Assembly (NCBI GenBank): GCA_009746045.1
Contig: RPFO01000246.1
Location: 2,969,758 to 3,033,757 of the forward strand
Origin: Mesostigma viride
Lineage: Eukaryota > Streptophyta > Mesostigmatophyceae > Mesostigmatales > Mesostigmataceae
Direction: 5' to 3'
DNA length: 64,000 nt
Of the stretch, positions 1-11,800 are shown in pieces. The position numbers and the translations under genes are program-made. The notes below the pieces were generated by a model. That model was given only the letters and a program-made list of their open reading frames with translations. It was not told the origin of the DNA and did not search any database. How positions within the stretch are numbered: position 1 is the first letter of the stretch; the number at the start of each line of letters is the position of its first letter.

Positions 1-25
1 CTTCCAAGTTTGTTCATCCCAGACT

Positions 26-1195
26 TTGGAAGTGACAGCAGATGTCATTCCCCTCACGGCAGCAGATGTGATTTTGGGGATCCCATGGTTGTCTGACACC
101 AATCCCGCTATTTCTTGGCCTGACAGGGTGGTCCAGTTCAAGGATGGGACAGTGTGGGATGCTACCTGTGTGTTGCCAGGGGGGAGAAGAACAGCCACTA
201 AGTGCTGTTCCACACAGACAGCTGTCAATGATGGCAAGGGAGGGGAAGCAGGTGCGAAAGGGGTGGATCAAGAGCCGACTTTGGAGGAGAAACGGGCTGC
301 CCTACTGAAGCATGTGTGGTCTGCCAAGCATACTCTGTCTTATCTGGCCACCTATCCAGTGGAACACATCTTTTTCCTGCATTTGGTGCCTAATGAACCT
401 GAGTCTGCTAGTGGTCATTCTGTCAATGCTGTCAGTTCTACTGTCACCACTGAACAGCAACAGCAGCATGATGCCTTGTTGGATAAGTATGGAGCCATCT
501 TTGAGGACAAGATGCCCCAGTATCCTCCTGAGGGACCCATCACACATGTCATCAAGTTGGTAGAGGGTGCTCGTCCTCCCTTTGTGCCTATGTACAGGAT
601 GGGCCCTGCAGAGATGGCAGAGCTGAAGACCATACTTATTGGCCTGTTGGAGGCTGGTCTGATCCTCCCAGCTAACAGCCCTTTCAGTTCTGGGTGTTTG
701 CTTGTACCCAAGCATGATGGGGGGTGGAGGTTGTGCATTGACCTGAGGGGACTGAACAAGGTGACTGTCAAGTCCAGGTACCCTCTGCCCAGAATTGATG
801 AGTTGCTGGAGAGGACTGCAGGAGCTGCCTTCTTTACCAAGTTTGACCTCAGGCATGCTTTCTGGCAGATCAGGGTGGCTACTGAGGACATCCCCAAGAC
901 GGCCTTTTCTACTCCATGGGGACAGTTCCAGTGGACAGTAATGCCCATGGGTGCCTCTAACAGTCCTGCCACTATGCAGATGTTTGTCAATGCCATCTTT
1001 GGCCACCTGACTGGAAATGCCCTGCCCCAGATCTCACCTGATCTTCGCAACCCCAGGTTCAAGACATTGCCCACTTGTGTGACACTACCAGGGTGGTCTT
1101 CAGGACTTGTGTGGTCGTCTACCTGGACGACATTCTGGTACACTCTCGTACCTTCAGGGAGCATCTGGAGAACGTGGAGGAGGTCCTTAAGGTGA
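26..1195 (+). pseudogene. pol: Ty3 pol, first part: protease end and RT palm N-terminal half (frameshifted)
   Basis: Reverse transcriptase of a chromovirus, which copies the element RNA in the virus-like particle. The first 20 residues carry the retropepsin end motif (ADVILGIPWL), so the DSG active site lies off the window. RT begins near residue 190: GGWRLCIDLRGLN near 235-247 and FDLRHAFWQIR at 273-283, with D274 as first catalytic Asp, then the FSTPWGQFQW and MPMGASNSPA blocks. Compared with copy 2, one A is missing near 1063 (TTCAAGAC against TTCAAAGAC). The frame therefore leaves RT just before the catalytic YLDD box, and residues after about 346 are out of frame. The reading continues in the frame of 1075-2193. 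Confidence 0.92.
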
Positions 1196-2193
1196 TCCAT
1201 CAGTATCATCTGTCGGTGAAGAGGTCCAAGGTGGAGTGGGGCCAAGAGGTGAAGTTTCTGGGCTACCAGCTGAGCGCTGCAGGTATGACTCCGGAGGCCA
1301 GCAAGGTCTCTGCTGTTTTGGAGTGGCCTGTGTTGAAGTCAGCTCATGATGTCAGATCCTTTCTGGGCCTGGTGGGCTGGTACCGACGGTTCATCCCTGA
1401 CATGGCGGCCATCTCTGGTCCCCTGTTAGCCCTGCTCAAGAAGGATGTTCCCTTTGAGTGGACTGCAGCATGCCAGCAAGCTTTTGATGTGTTGAAGCAG
1501 AAGCTTACCACTGCTCCCTTGTTGGTGGGCCCCAACCCAGACTTGCCATACCAGGTTAGGTCTGATGCCTCACAAGGTGCTATTGGTGCAGTACTAATGC
1601 AAGATCATGGCAAGGGCCCTCAACCAGTAGAATACATGTCCAGGAGTATGACGTCTGCAGAACGTAACTACCCTGTTCATGAGCAGGAGCTGCTGGGATT
1701 GGTGGCGGCCTGTCACAAGTGGGAACACCTACTGAAGGGGGCTCAGTTTTCTGTGGCCAGCAGTGCCAAGGATGGACAGGGCAACGAGTCTATTACCCTG
1801 ATGACTGACCACAGGCCCTTGGTACATGTGTTGGAACAGACAAGGATGAGTAAGAGGATGGCTGGATGGATGGAGTTCCTGGGGGGGTTTGGACCTTTCT
1901 CTGTGAGGTACATTCCTGGTACGCAGAATGTGGTGCCTGACGCCCTGTCCAGAAGGAGGGATTTGATGGGAAGTTTTCATGAGGACTTGGACATCTGTGC
2001 TGCCCTGATTTCTGTGGTAGAGTGTGGAGCCTTGACTAGAGCTCAGGCCAACAACCAGAAGGCTTCTCAACTGTTGACACCACCTGTAGGGAATAACGGT
2101 GGTCCCGTGATGCTCATCGACCAGGGCTCTGTCCCAGAGTTGACAGGCGTCCAGGAGGGTGTCCAGTCACTGTCTGACAGTCTTAGCCCCTAA
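1075..2193 (+). pseudogene. pol: Ty3 pol, second part: RT YLDD box and RNase H (truncated by insertion)
   Basis: Continuation of the RT in the next frame. YLDD lies at residues 16-19 (1120-1131), followed by the RT thumb/connection (FLGLVGWYRRFIPD). RNase H has its Asp/Glu motifs: SDASQGAIGAVL, HEQELLGL, LMTDHRPL and VPDALSRR. The initial Met is only an internal codon. The stop at 2191-2193 is not native: it lies seven bases inside the inserted TIR element that starts at 2187. In copy 2 the frame runs on towards integrase. The true join is at TTAG (2183-2186), resuming at 3879. Confidence 0.92.
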
Positions 2194-3878
2194 ATGGTCT
2201 TGCGGCCGATTTTCCGCCAAAAATCGAGTTCCAGCCGATGCATCGGCCCCTTCTCGGGCGACCAAATGCCGCGAAAACTATTGAGAATTAGGAAAAGTTT
2301 AGCTGAGAAGATCGAAAGTTTATAAAATACTCTAAAGCATGGTATATGGGTTTGCATACTTCTGACAAAGTTATAGAGGTGTTCTGGCCGGTCAAAGTAC
2401 AAGGGGTCAGGGTACTTTTTCACGTACAACGTGCATTCCGGAAAACGACGACCTGGCCATGGCGGCTTGCGCCCACGCATGGCATTTACGTTTTCGTTCG
2501 AATTTTCTGACCAAACTTAGGATATTGATTTTATACGTCCTAAAGATCATACACGCCAATTTCTGGTTCGCGGGAATGCCATTTGATAGGTGTCGGCAGC
2601 GTTCTTGCTGGAAAAAACTGCGATCAGGCCGGACGATAGAAACGTTGACAGCAATACCTTTCCGGCGTATTTTAAAGGATATATCGGTTTCTTTATACTT
2701 TTTATGATACATAGTAGTCGTAAACGTGCAAGGGTGGCCAGAAATCGCCGAATCCAGCGACCATGCTGCACAACTTTGGTGTGCCGAAATGCGCCATTTT
2801 GCGGCCACCGCCTGGGCCAAGGTAACGCCATCCATGCCTGGTAAAGCTTAAGCATCGTTTTCCTATCGATGTTTGACGTTTATATATACGTTCTAGCTTG
2901 TGTAGCACATTCTTTTTGCATTATTCATGCTCTTTCTTGACCCTGGCCTGGCCCCTTTCTAAAACACCCTTCTTAGATGCTTCCCTCAGTCAGTTGACCT
3001 GCCACAGGGTGATGGTGATAAGTTTTAGAGGCTGTATGGGTTTGAATACCTCCATGTATGTTTGTTATACATTTCCCATACACATATTGCATGAGTGTGA
3101 GGCAGTTGGCTGGTCGCTGTGGCATCATCAAGCACGTAACTGGTGAGTAAAAGCTTCCCATTGACAGCATGTGCCACCAGGTGTGCTGGCCATCACCTGG
3201 CAAGCTGTAGCAGCTTAGGCCTAGTTTATCCTTGCTAGGGCAGGCTGAAATAGGCTCAACATCACTAGTTTGTTGGTGGCTGCCTCCTAGAATGCATGCC
3301 TTGCGTAGGGTATCCGTACCACGTTACCTACGTGCATGGACAAGGTAGCACCTGCACATAGGTGCCATGTAAGGGCAGTGTGATGATGCAGTTATGTTTC
3401 CCCATCATTGTGGAAGGGAAATGTATTGTTTGGCATGGTTGGTGGCTATATTAGTAGGTAGTATGCCCACCCCTACCCCTTGGTTGCTTTTTACCAACGG
3501 TACCCCTATGGGCTGTACTGGGTGTAACTGCTGGTATACCCACCCAAATGATGACCCCAATGGCTCAAACTGTTCAGCAACTAATTGTTTATCATCCCTG
3601 AAGTGGTAGGTGCCTAGGTCTTATAACATAATTCAAAATGCACATTCTACCAAAAATGAAAACGCGCGTCTTGACCCCCCTGACTTTGACGGCAGTTATA
3701 CATGGCCTACCCTGCATATATGTGAGGTTGTGATATACCAACCCGAAGGGCAACTCATGGACATGCTTGGCCCCCAAGGACAGCCATTGGATATGGGTAG
3801 GTTGGATGGCATCTGGTTTGCAAAATTGTGAAGATCCAGCCGATTTATCGGCAGGATCTCAGACCATTTAGGGGTTAG
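2183..3878. mobile_element. TIR element D (2187-3874) in Ty3 pol with TTAG target duplication
   Basis: The 14-bp inverted ends CCCCTAAATGGTCT match perfectly at 2187-2200 and 3861-3874. They are flanked by direct TTAG at 2183-2186 and 3875-3878. Copy 2 of the host Ty3 has the uninterrupted site (minus strand, TTAG at 48344-48341), so the insertion is precise. Just inside each end is a palindrome (GCCGATGCATCGGC on the left, GCCGATTTATCGGC on the right). The 1688 bp carry no convincing gene. Interior sequence from about 2410 is homologous to 25380 onward (element E). CCYT ends with a TTAN 4-bp target recall piggyBac-like non-autonomous elements, but no transposase is seen. Confidence 0.9.
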
Positions 3879-5724
3879 GAGAAGCCCGGACGGTGTGGTG
3901 CCCACTCCCACAGTGCAGCCAGGTGAGGGAGACCCTGCTAGGCGCAGCAGAGGTAGGCCCAGGAAGTGGGTCATGGACCCTGCGTTGGTAGGCCGGTCCA
4001 AGGTGTTGGCCTCTCAGGTGATGGCAAGGCCAAAAGGGCCTATAGCTACTACTGTCTCATCCAAGCAGTTGGTGGCTAGCCCTGGGCAGGAAGAGGAGAT
4101 GCAGATGCAGCCCCTGGGACCTGACAAGGACCTGGTGTTGCCTAATCCTTTAAATATTTCCCTGCTGGACGTCATCAAGGCCTTCACCAAGACGGAGGAC
4201 ATGGCTACTGCAGCTATCCAGAGGGGCAACTTTGGCAATAGACCTGTAGAATACTGGGAGGGCGTTCTGTATGTTCACACTCATGATGCAGAGCACACGG
4301 TGACTAGAAAAGTGTATGTGCCTGAGATGGCCATTCCCACAGTGTTACATTGTTTCCATGACGATGTGAATGCATGTCATCCTGGTTATGCTAAGCTACT
4401 TCATGAGGTGCAGCAGAGGTTTTGGTGGCCTGGCCTTTATCAGGATGTTAAGGCCTACGTGGATTCCTGTGACTCCTGCCAGAGAAATAAGGTCAGGAAC
4501 CAAGCCACGCCCATCTTTCCCATGGCTATGCCCATTCCCCTGCGCCCTTGGATCAGTGTGACTATGGATTTTATCTGTGGTCTACCCATGTCAGATAGTG
4601 GCAATGACAGGATCCTTGTGGTCATGGACAGACTTTCCAGGATGTGCCATCTGATTCCTTGCAATACTCATCTCACCGCTGCACAGTGTGTGGATTTGTT
4701 TATGAAGGAGATCTACTACCGTCTGCACGGCATGCCTAGAGTGATCATCACCGATCAGGACCCACTTTGGTTGTCAGGGTTTTGGAAGTCATTCTTTGAC
4801 ATCCTAGACACTAAGCTGGCCTTCGGTGTGGCCTACTACAGGTGTGCCAGTACTGGGGCGGTGGAGAGGATGAACAGAATTGTCAGGGAGTGTCAAAAGC
4901 ACTATTGTACCCACGACAACAAGGACTGGGACAAGAAGCTACCTTTCATAGAGTTCGCAATCAACAACTCTCCTCTGGCTCCTCACCAGATGTCCCCCTT
5001 TGTGATATGCAATGGCCAGTGTCCCTTGACACCATTCGACTTGGAACTGCCTGACAGAGACGCTGAAGGCCCTTTCCAGCGACGTCTTGGTTCAGTCCAG
5101 CAGTTGTTGGCTTCCTTCCAGGAGGCTCACAGCATTGTGGCTACCCAGCTGTTGAGGACACAGGACAAGTACCTGACTAACGCCTGGCAGCAGACGGTGG
5201 CCAGTCATTCCTTTGTAGCTCCCGGGGACTTGGTGTTGTTGGAAGCCAACAGAGTGCTGCCTGAGAAAGAGCAATGCAGGAAACTGCAACCACTCTGGTT
5301 GGGTCCTTACCCAGTGTTGGCCACCTTTCACTATGGTACCGTGGTCCAGGTCCAGGTGCCTTCTCACTGGAAGCTCAGGAATAATATTTTTCACCTAGCA
5401 CAGCTGAAGCTGTACAGGCGTAACACCTTGCCAGGCAGATTGTCTGCCCCTTTGCCTTACGAGTTGGATTCTGAGGGGGAGAAGATCTATGAAGTGGAGC
5501 GGCTGTTGGCTCACAGGGTGAAAGGGAAAGGTCGTACTAAACAGCTGCAGTTTAAGGTACACTGGAAGGGAGAGCTAGAGGTGACTGCTACGTGGCTGTG
5601 GTTGTCTGATCTCACCAACAGTCACTCTGCTGTACTAGATTATTGTCAGCGTCATGGGATCACCTTGCCTGAGTGGTATGTCATGGGCTCTGAGCGGTGT
5701 GCTCCCCTTCATAGCTCCCAGTGA
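3879..5724 (+). CDS. pol: Ty3 integrase with C-terminal chromodomain (pol, third part)
   Basis: Integrase inserts the cDNA into the chromosome; a chromodomain can steer it to chromatin marks. The first in-frame Met context is after 3895 but the protein is really the continuation of the polyprotein from 2182. Numbering from 3895: HHCC zinc finger near 152-200 (CHPGYAKLLHE ... SCDSCQRNK), catalytic D225 (VTMDFICGLP), D287 (ITDQDPLW) and E324 (VERMNR). The chromodomain is near 525-585 (YEVERLLAHR ... KVHWKGE ... ATW). Two extra Tyr codons relative to copy 2 are present (IYYRLHG, VAYYRC). The second makes the D-E spacing 36 instead of the usual 35. Open to its stop at 5722-5724. Confidence 0.93.
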
Positions 5725-5813
5725 GCACTGCTAACGCCCCTTTTTGGTGCTGTGTGTCTGTGGTTGCCAGCCATGGCAGACTCCCATCCTGAGGGGACAC
5801 CCAGGCCACCTGC

Positions 5814-6511
5814 AGTTAACGCCAAGCGCATTGGCGTGATCCTGATTCGGCATTTCTCTGCGATTCCAGCGGCACCGGAACGAGTTCATTCCGACAAGTA
5901 TCAAGAAAGTTATGGCGTTCCGACTTCCCGGTCGCGCGCGAGCGCGAGCCGGCTGTTCTTCTAAGTCGGACGTGAATATTTGCCGACGGCATATGGGGTC
6001 GACAGGAATTCCTGGGCTGACAGGAATTAGGTGCTGTACCTACGACGGTATTGGATTAATACGTAGTACGCAGGAAATAGGAACCTTAACCTGTGGTCTG
6101 TTGGTACCGCAGGCCTAGTCCTGGACTTCTAGGTGCAGATGCAATAATCACTGTGGTGACTGTACTCTGTGGTCACTGTGCCTGTATGGCAGACCTACTG
6201 TATAGGAACTGGGCGCTGTACAGGTAGTGAATACTGTACCGGGGTGTTATTACTGAGCAGGCCTCTTAGGCTGCTCAGGACTAGCAAGCACAGTGCACAA
6301 GTATATAAACAATAGGCCAGTGCCATTTGGGCAGATCTCTTGCGAGCCCGCCTCACGTGTTGTGCCTTGACTTGGCAAACGCGTGTACAAGCCTCAAGTG
6401 TGTGAGCGCTGTAACATTATCCAATTTTAACAAAGCTCCCTTTCCAACCATATTCACACATTGCTGCATTGCAACCATATCCTTCACATTGCGTTTGCTG
6501 GAACGTTAACT
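5814..6511 (+). repeat. 5' LTR of the copia-like element
   Basis: 698 bp, starting AGTTAACGCC and ending GAACGTTAACT; about 98% identical by eye to 13150-13845. Contains a GC-rich palindromic core near 5931-5950 (CGCGCGCGAGCGCG) and a TATA motif at 6301-6309. Confidence 0.93.
6301..6309 (+). promoter_or_regulatory. Probable TATA box of the copia-like LTR promoter
   Basis: GTATATAAA about 210 bp before the LTR end, kept in both LTRs (second copy near 13635-13643). Position and sequence fit the U3 promoter of an LTR element; the transcription start is not known. Confidence 0.6.
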
Positions 6512-6608
6512 CAAATTACAACCAGTCTCAGCGGAACGGCCAGGAGGGTCGTTGCTGGTTGCGGTGTGCATGCAGCGTTGACGACGCGAGGAGCTCGTCC
6601 GGTGGTGA

Positions 6609-7524
6609 ATGGTGCAGGAAGAACAACGGCAGCAGGATTTCCGGTTTCGGCAGTCTGCTGGGGGTTCGATTTCGCCTGAATTGCTTCGTGTCGTTCGAGA
6701 TCTATCTTTATTGCTTGCAGATCGTCCGCCTGTTAATCGCAGCTTCGTGCAATTCGTCGACGACCAGGTCGAAGATTGGGAGCGAATTCTGCGGCACGTC
6801 CAAACCATCGTCATTCCGGAGCACCGGAGCATCGACGACCTCGAGCAGGAGCTTCACGGTTTGGTCGGCATCCAGACGGTGATTACAGCAGTAGCTGAGC
6901 GAGTGCGGACGGAGTTGGCGGCAAGGCGAGGCGAGGCTGCGGAGGCAGCTGGCGCAGTGCGACACGAGTTTGTGCCGACAGCAGCGGGTGCGGGTGTACC
7001 ACGTACTTTCGCAGGCGTAATCGGCGACGAGGGTGTTGCAGCGGGACCAGTTAGGCGTGAACGACGCGGAGCGGAGCATACAGGCGGCTTGCAGAGGTCG
7101 GGGCGACAGCGGAAGCCATCACCGGAGGACAGCGCGCGCAAGAGTCGGCAGGTTTCCGGAGCGAGCAAGGGTTCCTTTTCAGGAACTGCCCCCCCCTTCG
7201 CGTTCGTGTGACGCGTTGGGAAGAGTTTGCACCTCTTGGTACGATAGTGACCTTGAGGTGGGAGCAGGGGGCGTCGCTGGGCTAGGCGACGAGGCACTTG
7301 GCGACCACGAGGTGCCAAGATACAATCCGCGGGGTGCCAACGACGGGTTGTCACCTGTCTACTATACCAACGGTGACGATTCAGTCATCGCGGGCCGACA
7401 GCGGGTCGACGACGGCGCAGCAGGTAGCAGGGTGCCAGAGCTGATTGTGGTGAGCGACAGCGACGACGACAGCGACAAGGAGAACCAGGACGCGCCTGGG
7501 GCCAGCCGTGGTGGTCTTGCCTGA
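6609..7524 (+). pseudogene. Upstream ORF of the copia-like element, function unknown (one frameshift)
   Basis: An ATG 98 bases after the 5' LTR opens a frame to 7211. At the run of eight C near 7189-7196 it can pass into the frame that stays open to 7524, giving one protein of about 305 residues. The N-terminal half is helical and charged (RSFVQFVDDQVEDWERILRH); the end is acidic (SDSDDDSDKENQ). It has no zinc knuckle and I do not recognise a family. It precedes the likely gag, so it may be an N-terminal gag part or an extra ORF. The homopolymer could be a programmed shift, a mutation or a sequencing slip. Confidence 0.5.
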
Positions 7525-7626
7525 GTGGTAACACTTGGCACTTTCCTTTCTTGTTCAGTAGCTTATATTGCTTTAATTGCTGCTTGGCCACTTGGCTGGC
7601 TGTAGCAGATCTGAACAGAGGCCATC

Positions 7627-8811
7627 ATGGATGATGGAGCTATGACCAACAAGCGGGCTTTATGGGCTTTGCGCGGCGCGGCGCTGGGCTGGATGGACGA
7701 GATGGACGCGATGGACGCGGTGGACGCGATGGACGCGGGGACGGCCAGGCGCTGGGAGACCAGGCTGAGGTGCCAGATAATCAGAGCCAAGGATCGCAGG
7801 GCGGTCAGAACGCGCCAGCCGCAGATCAAGCGGCGCCTAAGCGACCGACCGTGGCTGAGGGGTACGCGGTGCTAGGCCAGTTTCAGTCCATCAAGGACAA
7901 TTGGCAGCCCCGGGATGCTGAGAGGATGTTAGAGGACATGAACTTGTACACGGAGATATACAACGGTGACAAGCTTCGCATCCTGGCGTCTAGTGCCTAC
8001 ATAAGGCAGTCGGCGAGGCGGCTGTTCAAGTTTGTTCGGGAGCGACACGCGGCGGGGGACACCTGGGCGGCGTTTATGACGCGACTCAGGTGTTCCTGAG
8101 TGACAAGAGGACCATAGATGGGTCCCACCTGAAGCAAGAATACCTGGACTACAAGCCCATCAAGGGGCAGCTAGTGGTCCACGCCTTTGAAGACTTCGTC
8201 AAGCTGAGGGAGGACGCCATGGCCAAGGGCTTCTTCGTCGCAGATCGGATGGCCATGGGCGACTTTCTCAAGTCGCTGCAGCTGGATCCGGTCACCATGG
8301 ATAATGTGACCATCCACATGCGACAGGTCCATGGCTGGGCAGCCATGACGGACCAGTTGTATGAGTGTTTCAGCGGCAAGTACGTGGGTGGTAAGCGCCC
8401 TCGTCAGGTGATGAGGAGGCCACTGAACCCACGGTTAAGTCCATGAGGGGATCGGGCCACGGGGGCCCAGCGCCCTCGAGAGGGCCTGAGACCTCTTCAA
8501 GGGGTCGAGGAAGGTCCAGGAGGGGGCGTGACAGAAGGGCTGGACGGGGGACCCCGCCGAAGTCGGGACATCCACAGTCCCAGTTTGACTTCAAGAGGGT
8601 GGGTGGTCCTCCCAAGGCTGGGCCCAGCAGTGGGACCTCACGGGACATCAGTCAGGTGGAATGTTATTTCTGCCAGGGGAAGGGTCACTTCAGGAATGAG
8701 TGTCCCTCGTACCTGAGGCAGGAAGGTCAGAGCAAGCCAGCTCAGGGTGGCAGCAAGGACAAGGCTGGTCCATCCCAGGACAAGGGCAAGGGCAAGGCTG
8801 CTGATCATTGA
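7627..8811 (+). pseudogene. gag: Gag of the copia-like element, three frames, CCHC zinc knuckle
   Basis: Gag forms the particle and binds element RNA. The start at 7627 is the first ATG; the frame used by the conserved part is open from 7662 to about 8085, then 8090-8446, then 8443-8811. Two or three single-base shifts are therefore needed. The middle resembles copia-type gag (YNGDKLRILASSAYIRQSA ... WAAFMTRL ... YLDYKPIKGQ). The last part is Arg/Gly-rich and carries a CCHC knuckle, CYFCQGKGHFRNEC, at 8662-8703, then a Lys/Gly/Ser tail. It stops 33 bases before the pol Met. Confidence 0.75.
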
Positions 8812-8844
8812 CTTGAGCCTGCACACATCCCTGAACCCTGGAGG

Positions 8845-11800
8845 GTGCCCCCAGGGGTGTGTAATGAAGCTGCTAGTGACAGCAGTGAGGGGCAGCCCCA
8901 TGCTCTAGTGAAAGAGCCTATTGGACACGATGGGGCAAGCTTGGTTACCACAGAGAGTATGCCAGCTGTAGCTGCAGTGGTTACTCGCCAACGTGCCCGC
9001 CATGGCGGTGCTGAGCCTGAGGTAGGACCTGGTGATGTGGACCCAGGTGGATCTCAGAAGCATTCTGACCGTGCAGGACTGGCACAGGATGGTCAGGATG
9101 AGGATAGGGCTGGAGACAGTCTGACAGGCACGACCCTGGTGCCTCCTGTACATAAGGGATCTGTACATACCTTGAGTGCTAATAATGACAATAAAAGGTT
9201 TTCTCTCTTGTATGACATTGCCTCAAGGTTGCATACCATGTTTGGCCATGCAGCTCAGTCTTTGCAAGTTGCTAGACGGCTGGGAGGAAGTGAGTTGTAC
9301 TCCATCTGCCAACAGGTTGCTCAAGCTTGCAAGTGCAGGCTAGTTGCTAGAAAGCCCAAGCAGTCTCATGCCAGGACTCCTATTTTGCAGCCAGGCCATG
9401 TGCAGGTAGATATTCAGAGAATCAGGGGTTTGAAGCTGCTGGTGGCAGTGGACAGATATACCAAGTACAAGACCCTAGAGATCCTGCCTGACATGGAGAA
9501 GCCTACATTGATTGCTGCTCTGAAGTTGACAAGGAGCAGGTACCCTGGGTTGGAGTTGTTGCAGTGTGACATTCAGTTTGAGTGCTGTGAGAACCTGCCA
9601 GAGTTTCCAGAGTTGCTGATTACACCCAGGGAGAGCCACGGCCAGCAAGGGGTGGTGGAGAGAGCCATCCAAGAGATCAAGACTGTGCTGCTGGTGGAGA
9701 GGATTCCAAGGACGTCATCTGCCATTGTGACATCTGCATGGCTACGTTCTGTGGAGGACAGGCTGAACCTGAGGACTCCCATGTTCTTTGGTGACATTGC
9801 CATCAATCCTCTTATGCTGCATACCAGGATGCTGCCAGCTGATGCTGAGCAGGCATGGAAGGAGAAGCTAGAGGCCAAGTTCCTCAAGCTGAGGCAGAAA
9901 GACAAGGGCTGGAGTGTCCTAGAACCTAACGTTGGACAACAGGTTGTTGTGTGGAAGGAACCAAGCTTTCCAGGGAAACGTGGCAGCTGGCATGATGGGG
10001 TGGTGACCCGAGTAGAAGCCGCTGGCCATAAGTGCTGGGTGGCCATTGATGGCTCCCAAGCAGTGCACCGTCTGTCCTGGTCAAAGATCCGTCCCCGGGG
10101 AGGTAATCAAGGAGACCTCTTCCAGGTGCCCGCTGGTGTACAAGGCGGGGGTGACGTGGAGCTTCCTGATCAGGGTGCTACAGCTGTATCGAGCCCTCAG
10201 GGTGACCCTGGCCCGGCCCCTGGGGTACCTTCACATACGGTGGTTGGGCAAGCAGGCGGACAGGCTGCACCTCCGGAACGGCCCGACACCAGGCCTAGGG
10301 GTGTGCGTCTATCAGATATTGTACAGGCTTTGCAAAGAGCCAAGAAGGAGCCTAAGGTGTCCAAGCTTGTCCAGTTGGATGAACCTGAGGTAGCTGCCAT
10401 GGAGATAGATACCAATGCACAGGTTTCTGTCATGGGACCTCAGCATACAGGAGAACTGCTGGTCGGAGAACCAAGTTGCCCCTGGGTGTCTGATTTCAGT
10501 GGTAGGACGCATCTAAGGGTGTTGGGAGAGGTTACTGCCCCTGTCATGGGTGTGGATGTGACCTTCCTTGTCCTAGAGGACTATGATGGCCCTGTGATTT
10601 TGGGTCAGAATTTTCTGGGCAATCCTGGGATTTCTATCAGAGCTACAGCTCTGAGAAGAGATGGCTGGGGGATGATTCCCCTAGAAAATTTCAGGACAAC
10701 ATTTCCAGTCAGGTGCAGGGCCAAGCCGGTCAAGGGTGTAAAATGGGATGAAGGGGAGGTGCCCCCAGCGGCCAGTTTGGTGATTCCAGCTGTGTTGCAC
10801 CCCAGCAGTATTGGCATAACTCACAGGAGCCTTGCTGCACACTCTCCTTTGACATATGACCAGCTGGTCCAAGAGATGAGCTCGCCTACTTTGTTTGAGG
10901 CTTGGAAGCTCGCCTTCTCCAAGGCATTGGAGGAGTGGTTGCAGTTTGAGTGTGCTGCACCAACAGACAGACGTCCCCCAGCATCAAGGAAGCTTGCTTT
11001 GAGATTTGTGCTGAAGAGGAAGGTTGTGGATGAGGTATCAGTGCCCCATGTCAGGCCTGTCCTGAATGAGTATCACGGCACGGGGAGTCTGCCAGGAGAG
11101 GAGCTATACACGCCAGGGATGCTACACGACACATGGAGAATTTTGCTATGTCTCTACGTGGGGTTGCTGAACAGGGGAGCAGCTATGTCATCAGTGCTGC
11201 TGGACTTCAAGAGGGCATTTTTAAAATCTGATCCAGAAGTGGCCAGGAGGGTGTGGAAGCAGGATGAGCCTTACTGTGTTGAGGTGCCTGCCATCTGGAA
11301 GCTGGAGCTGCATCAACAATTCCTGGTTATTCTGAAGGGCCTGGAAGGACTCAGGTCGAGCCCAATCATCTGGAGACTCACGCTGCAGGAAGCTCTGATC
11401 AGTGAGTGTGGCTTGAGAGTGTCTTCAGTTGATCCCTGTTTGCTGCTGGCCCAATGGGAGGGTCTGCCAGTGTATGCTAGTTTGCATGGAGATGATCTGC
11501 ATTTGCTAGCCCCCACGACCTGGCTGAAGAAGTTTATTCCTGTCATCAGTGGCAAGTTTTCACTGGGCAAGGAGCTGTGGCAGGAGCCCAACAAGCCTGT
11601 AGTGTTCTGTGGAATGCAGGCTACCCTGTTCAGGAGGGACGGGGAGTGGAGTATCAGGCTTCAGGCTGGAGGAGATTATAAACAGACCATTGTGAAGGCC
11701 TTGCCAGAGAAGATCACCCAGGCTGCAGGACCTGAGTTGAGAGGCATGTGGGCCTGGTTTGCCAGCATCTGTGGTCCGTCTTTGATGGTCCATAGCAGAA

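Noticed and set aside
302-1245. Antisense frames of 234 and 276 residues across Ty3 RT
   Set aside because: Shadow of the RT coding strand; no domains of their own.
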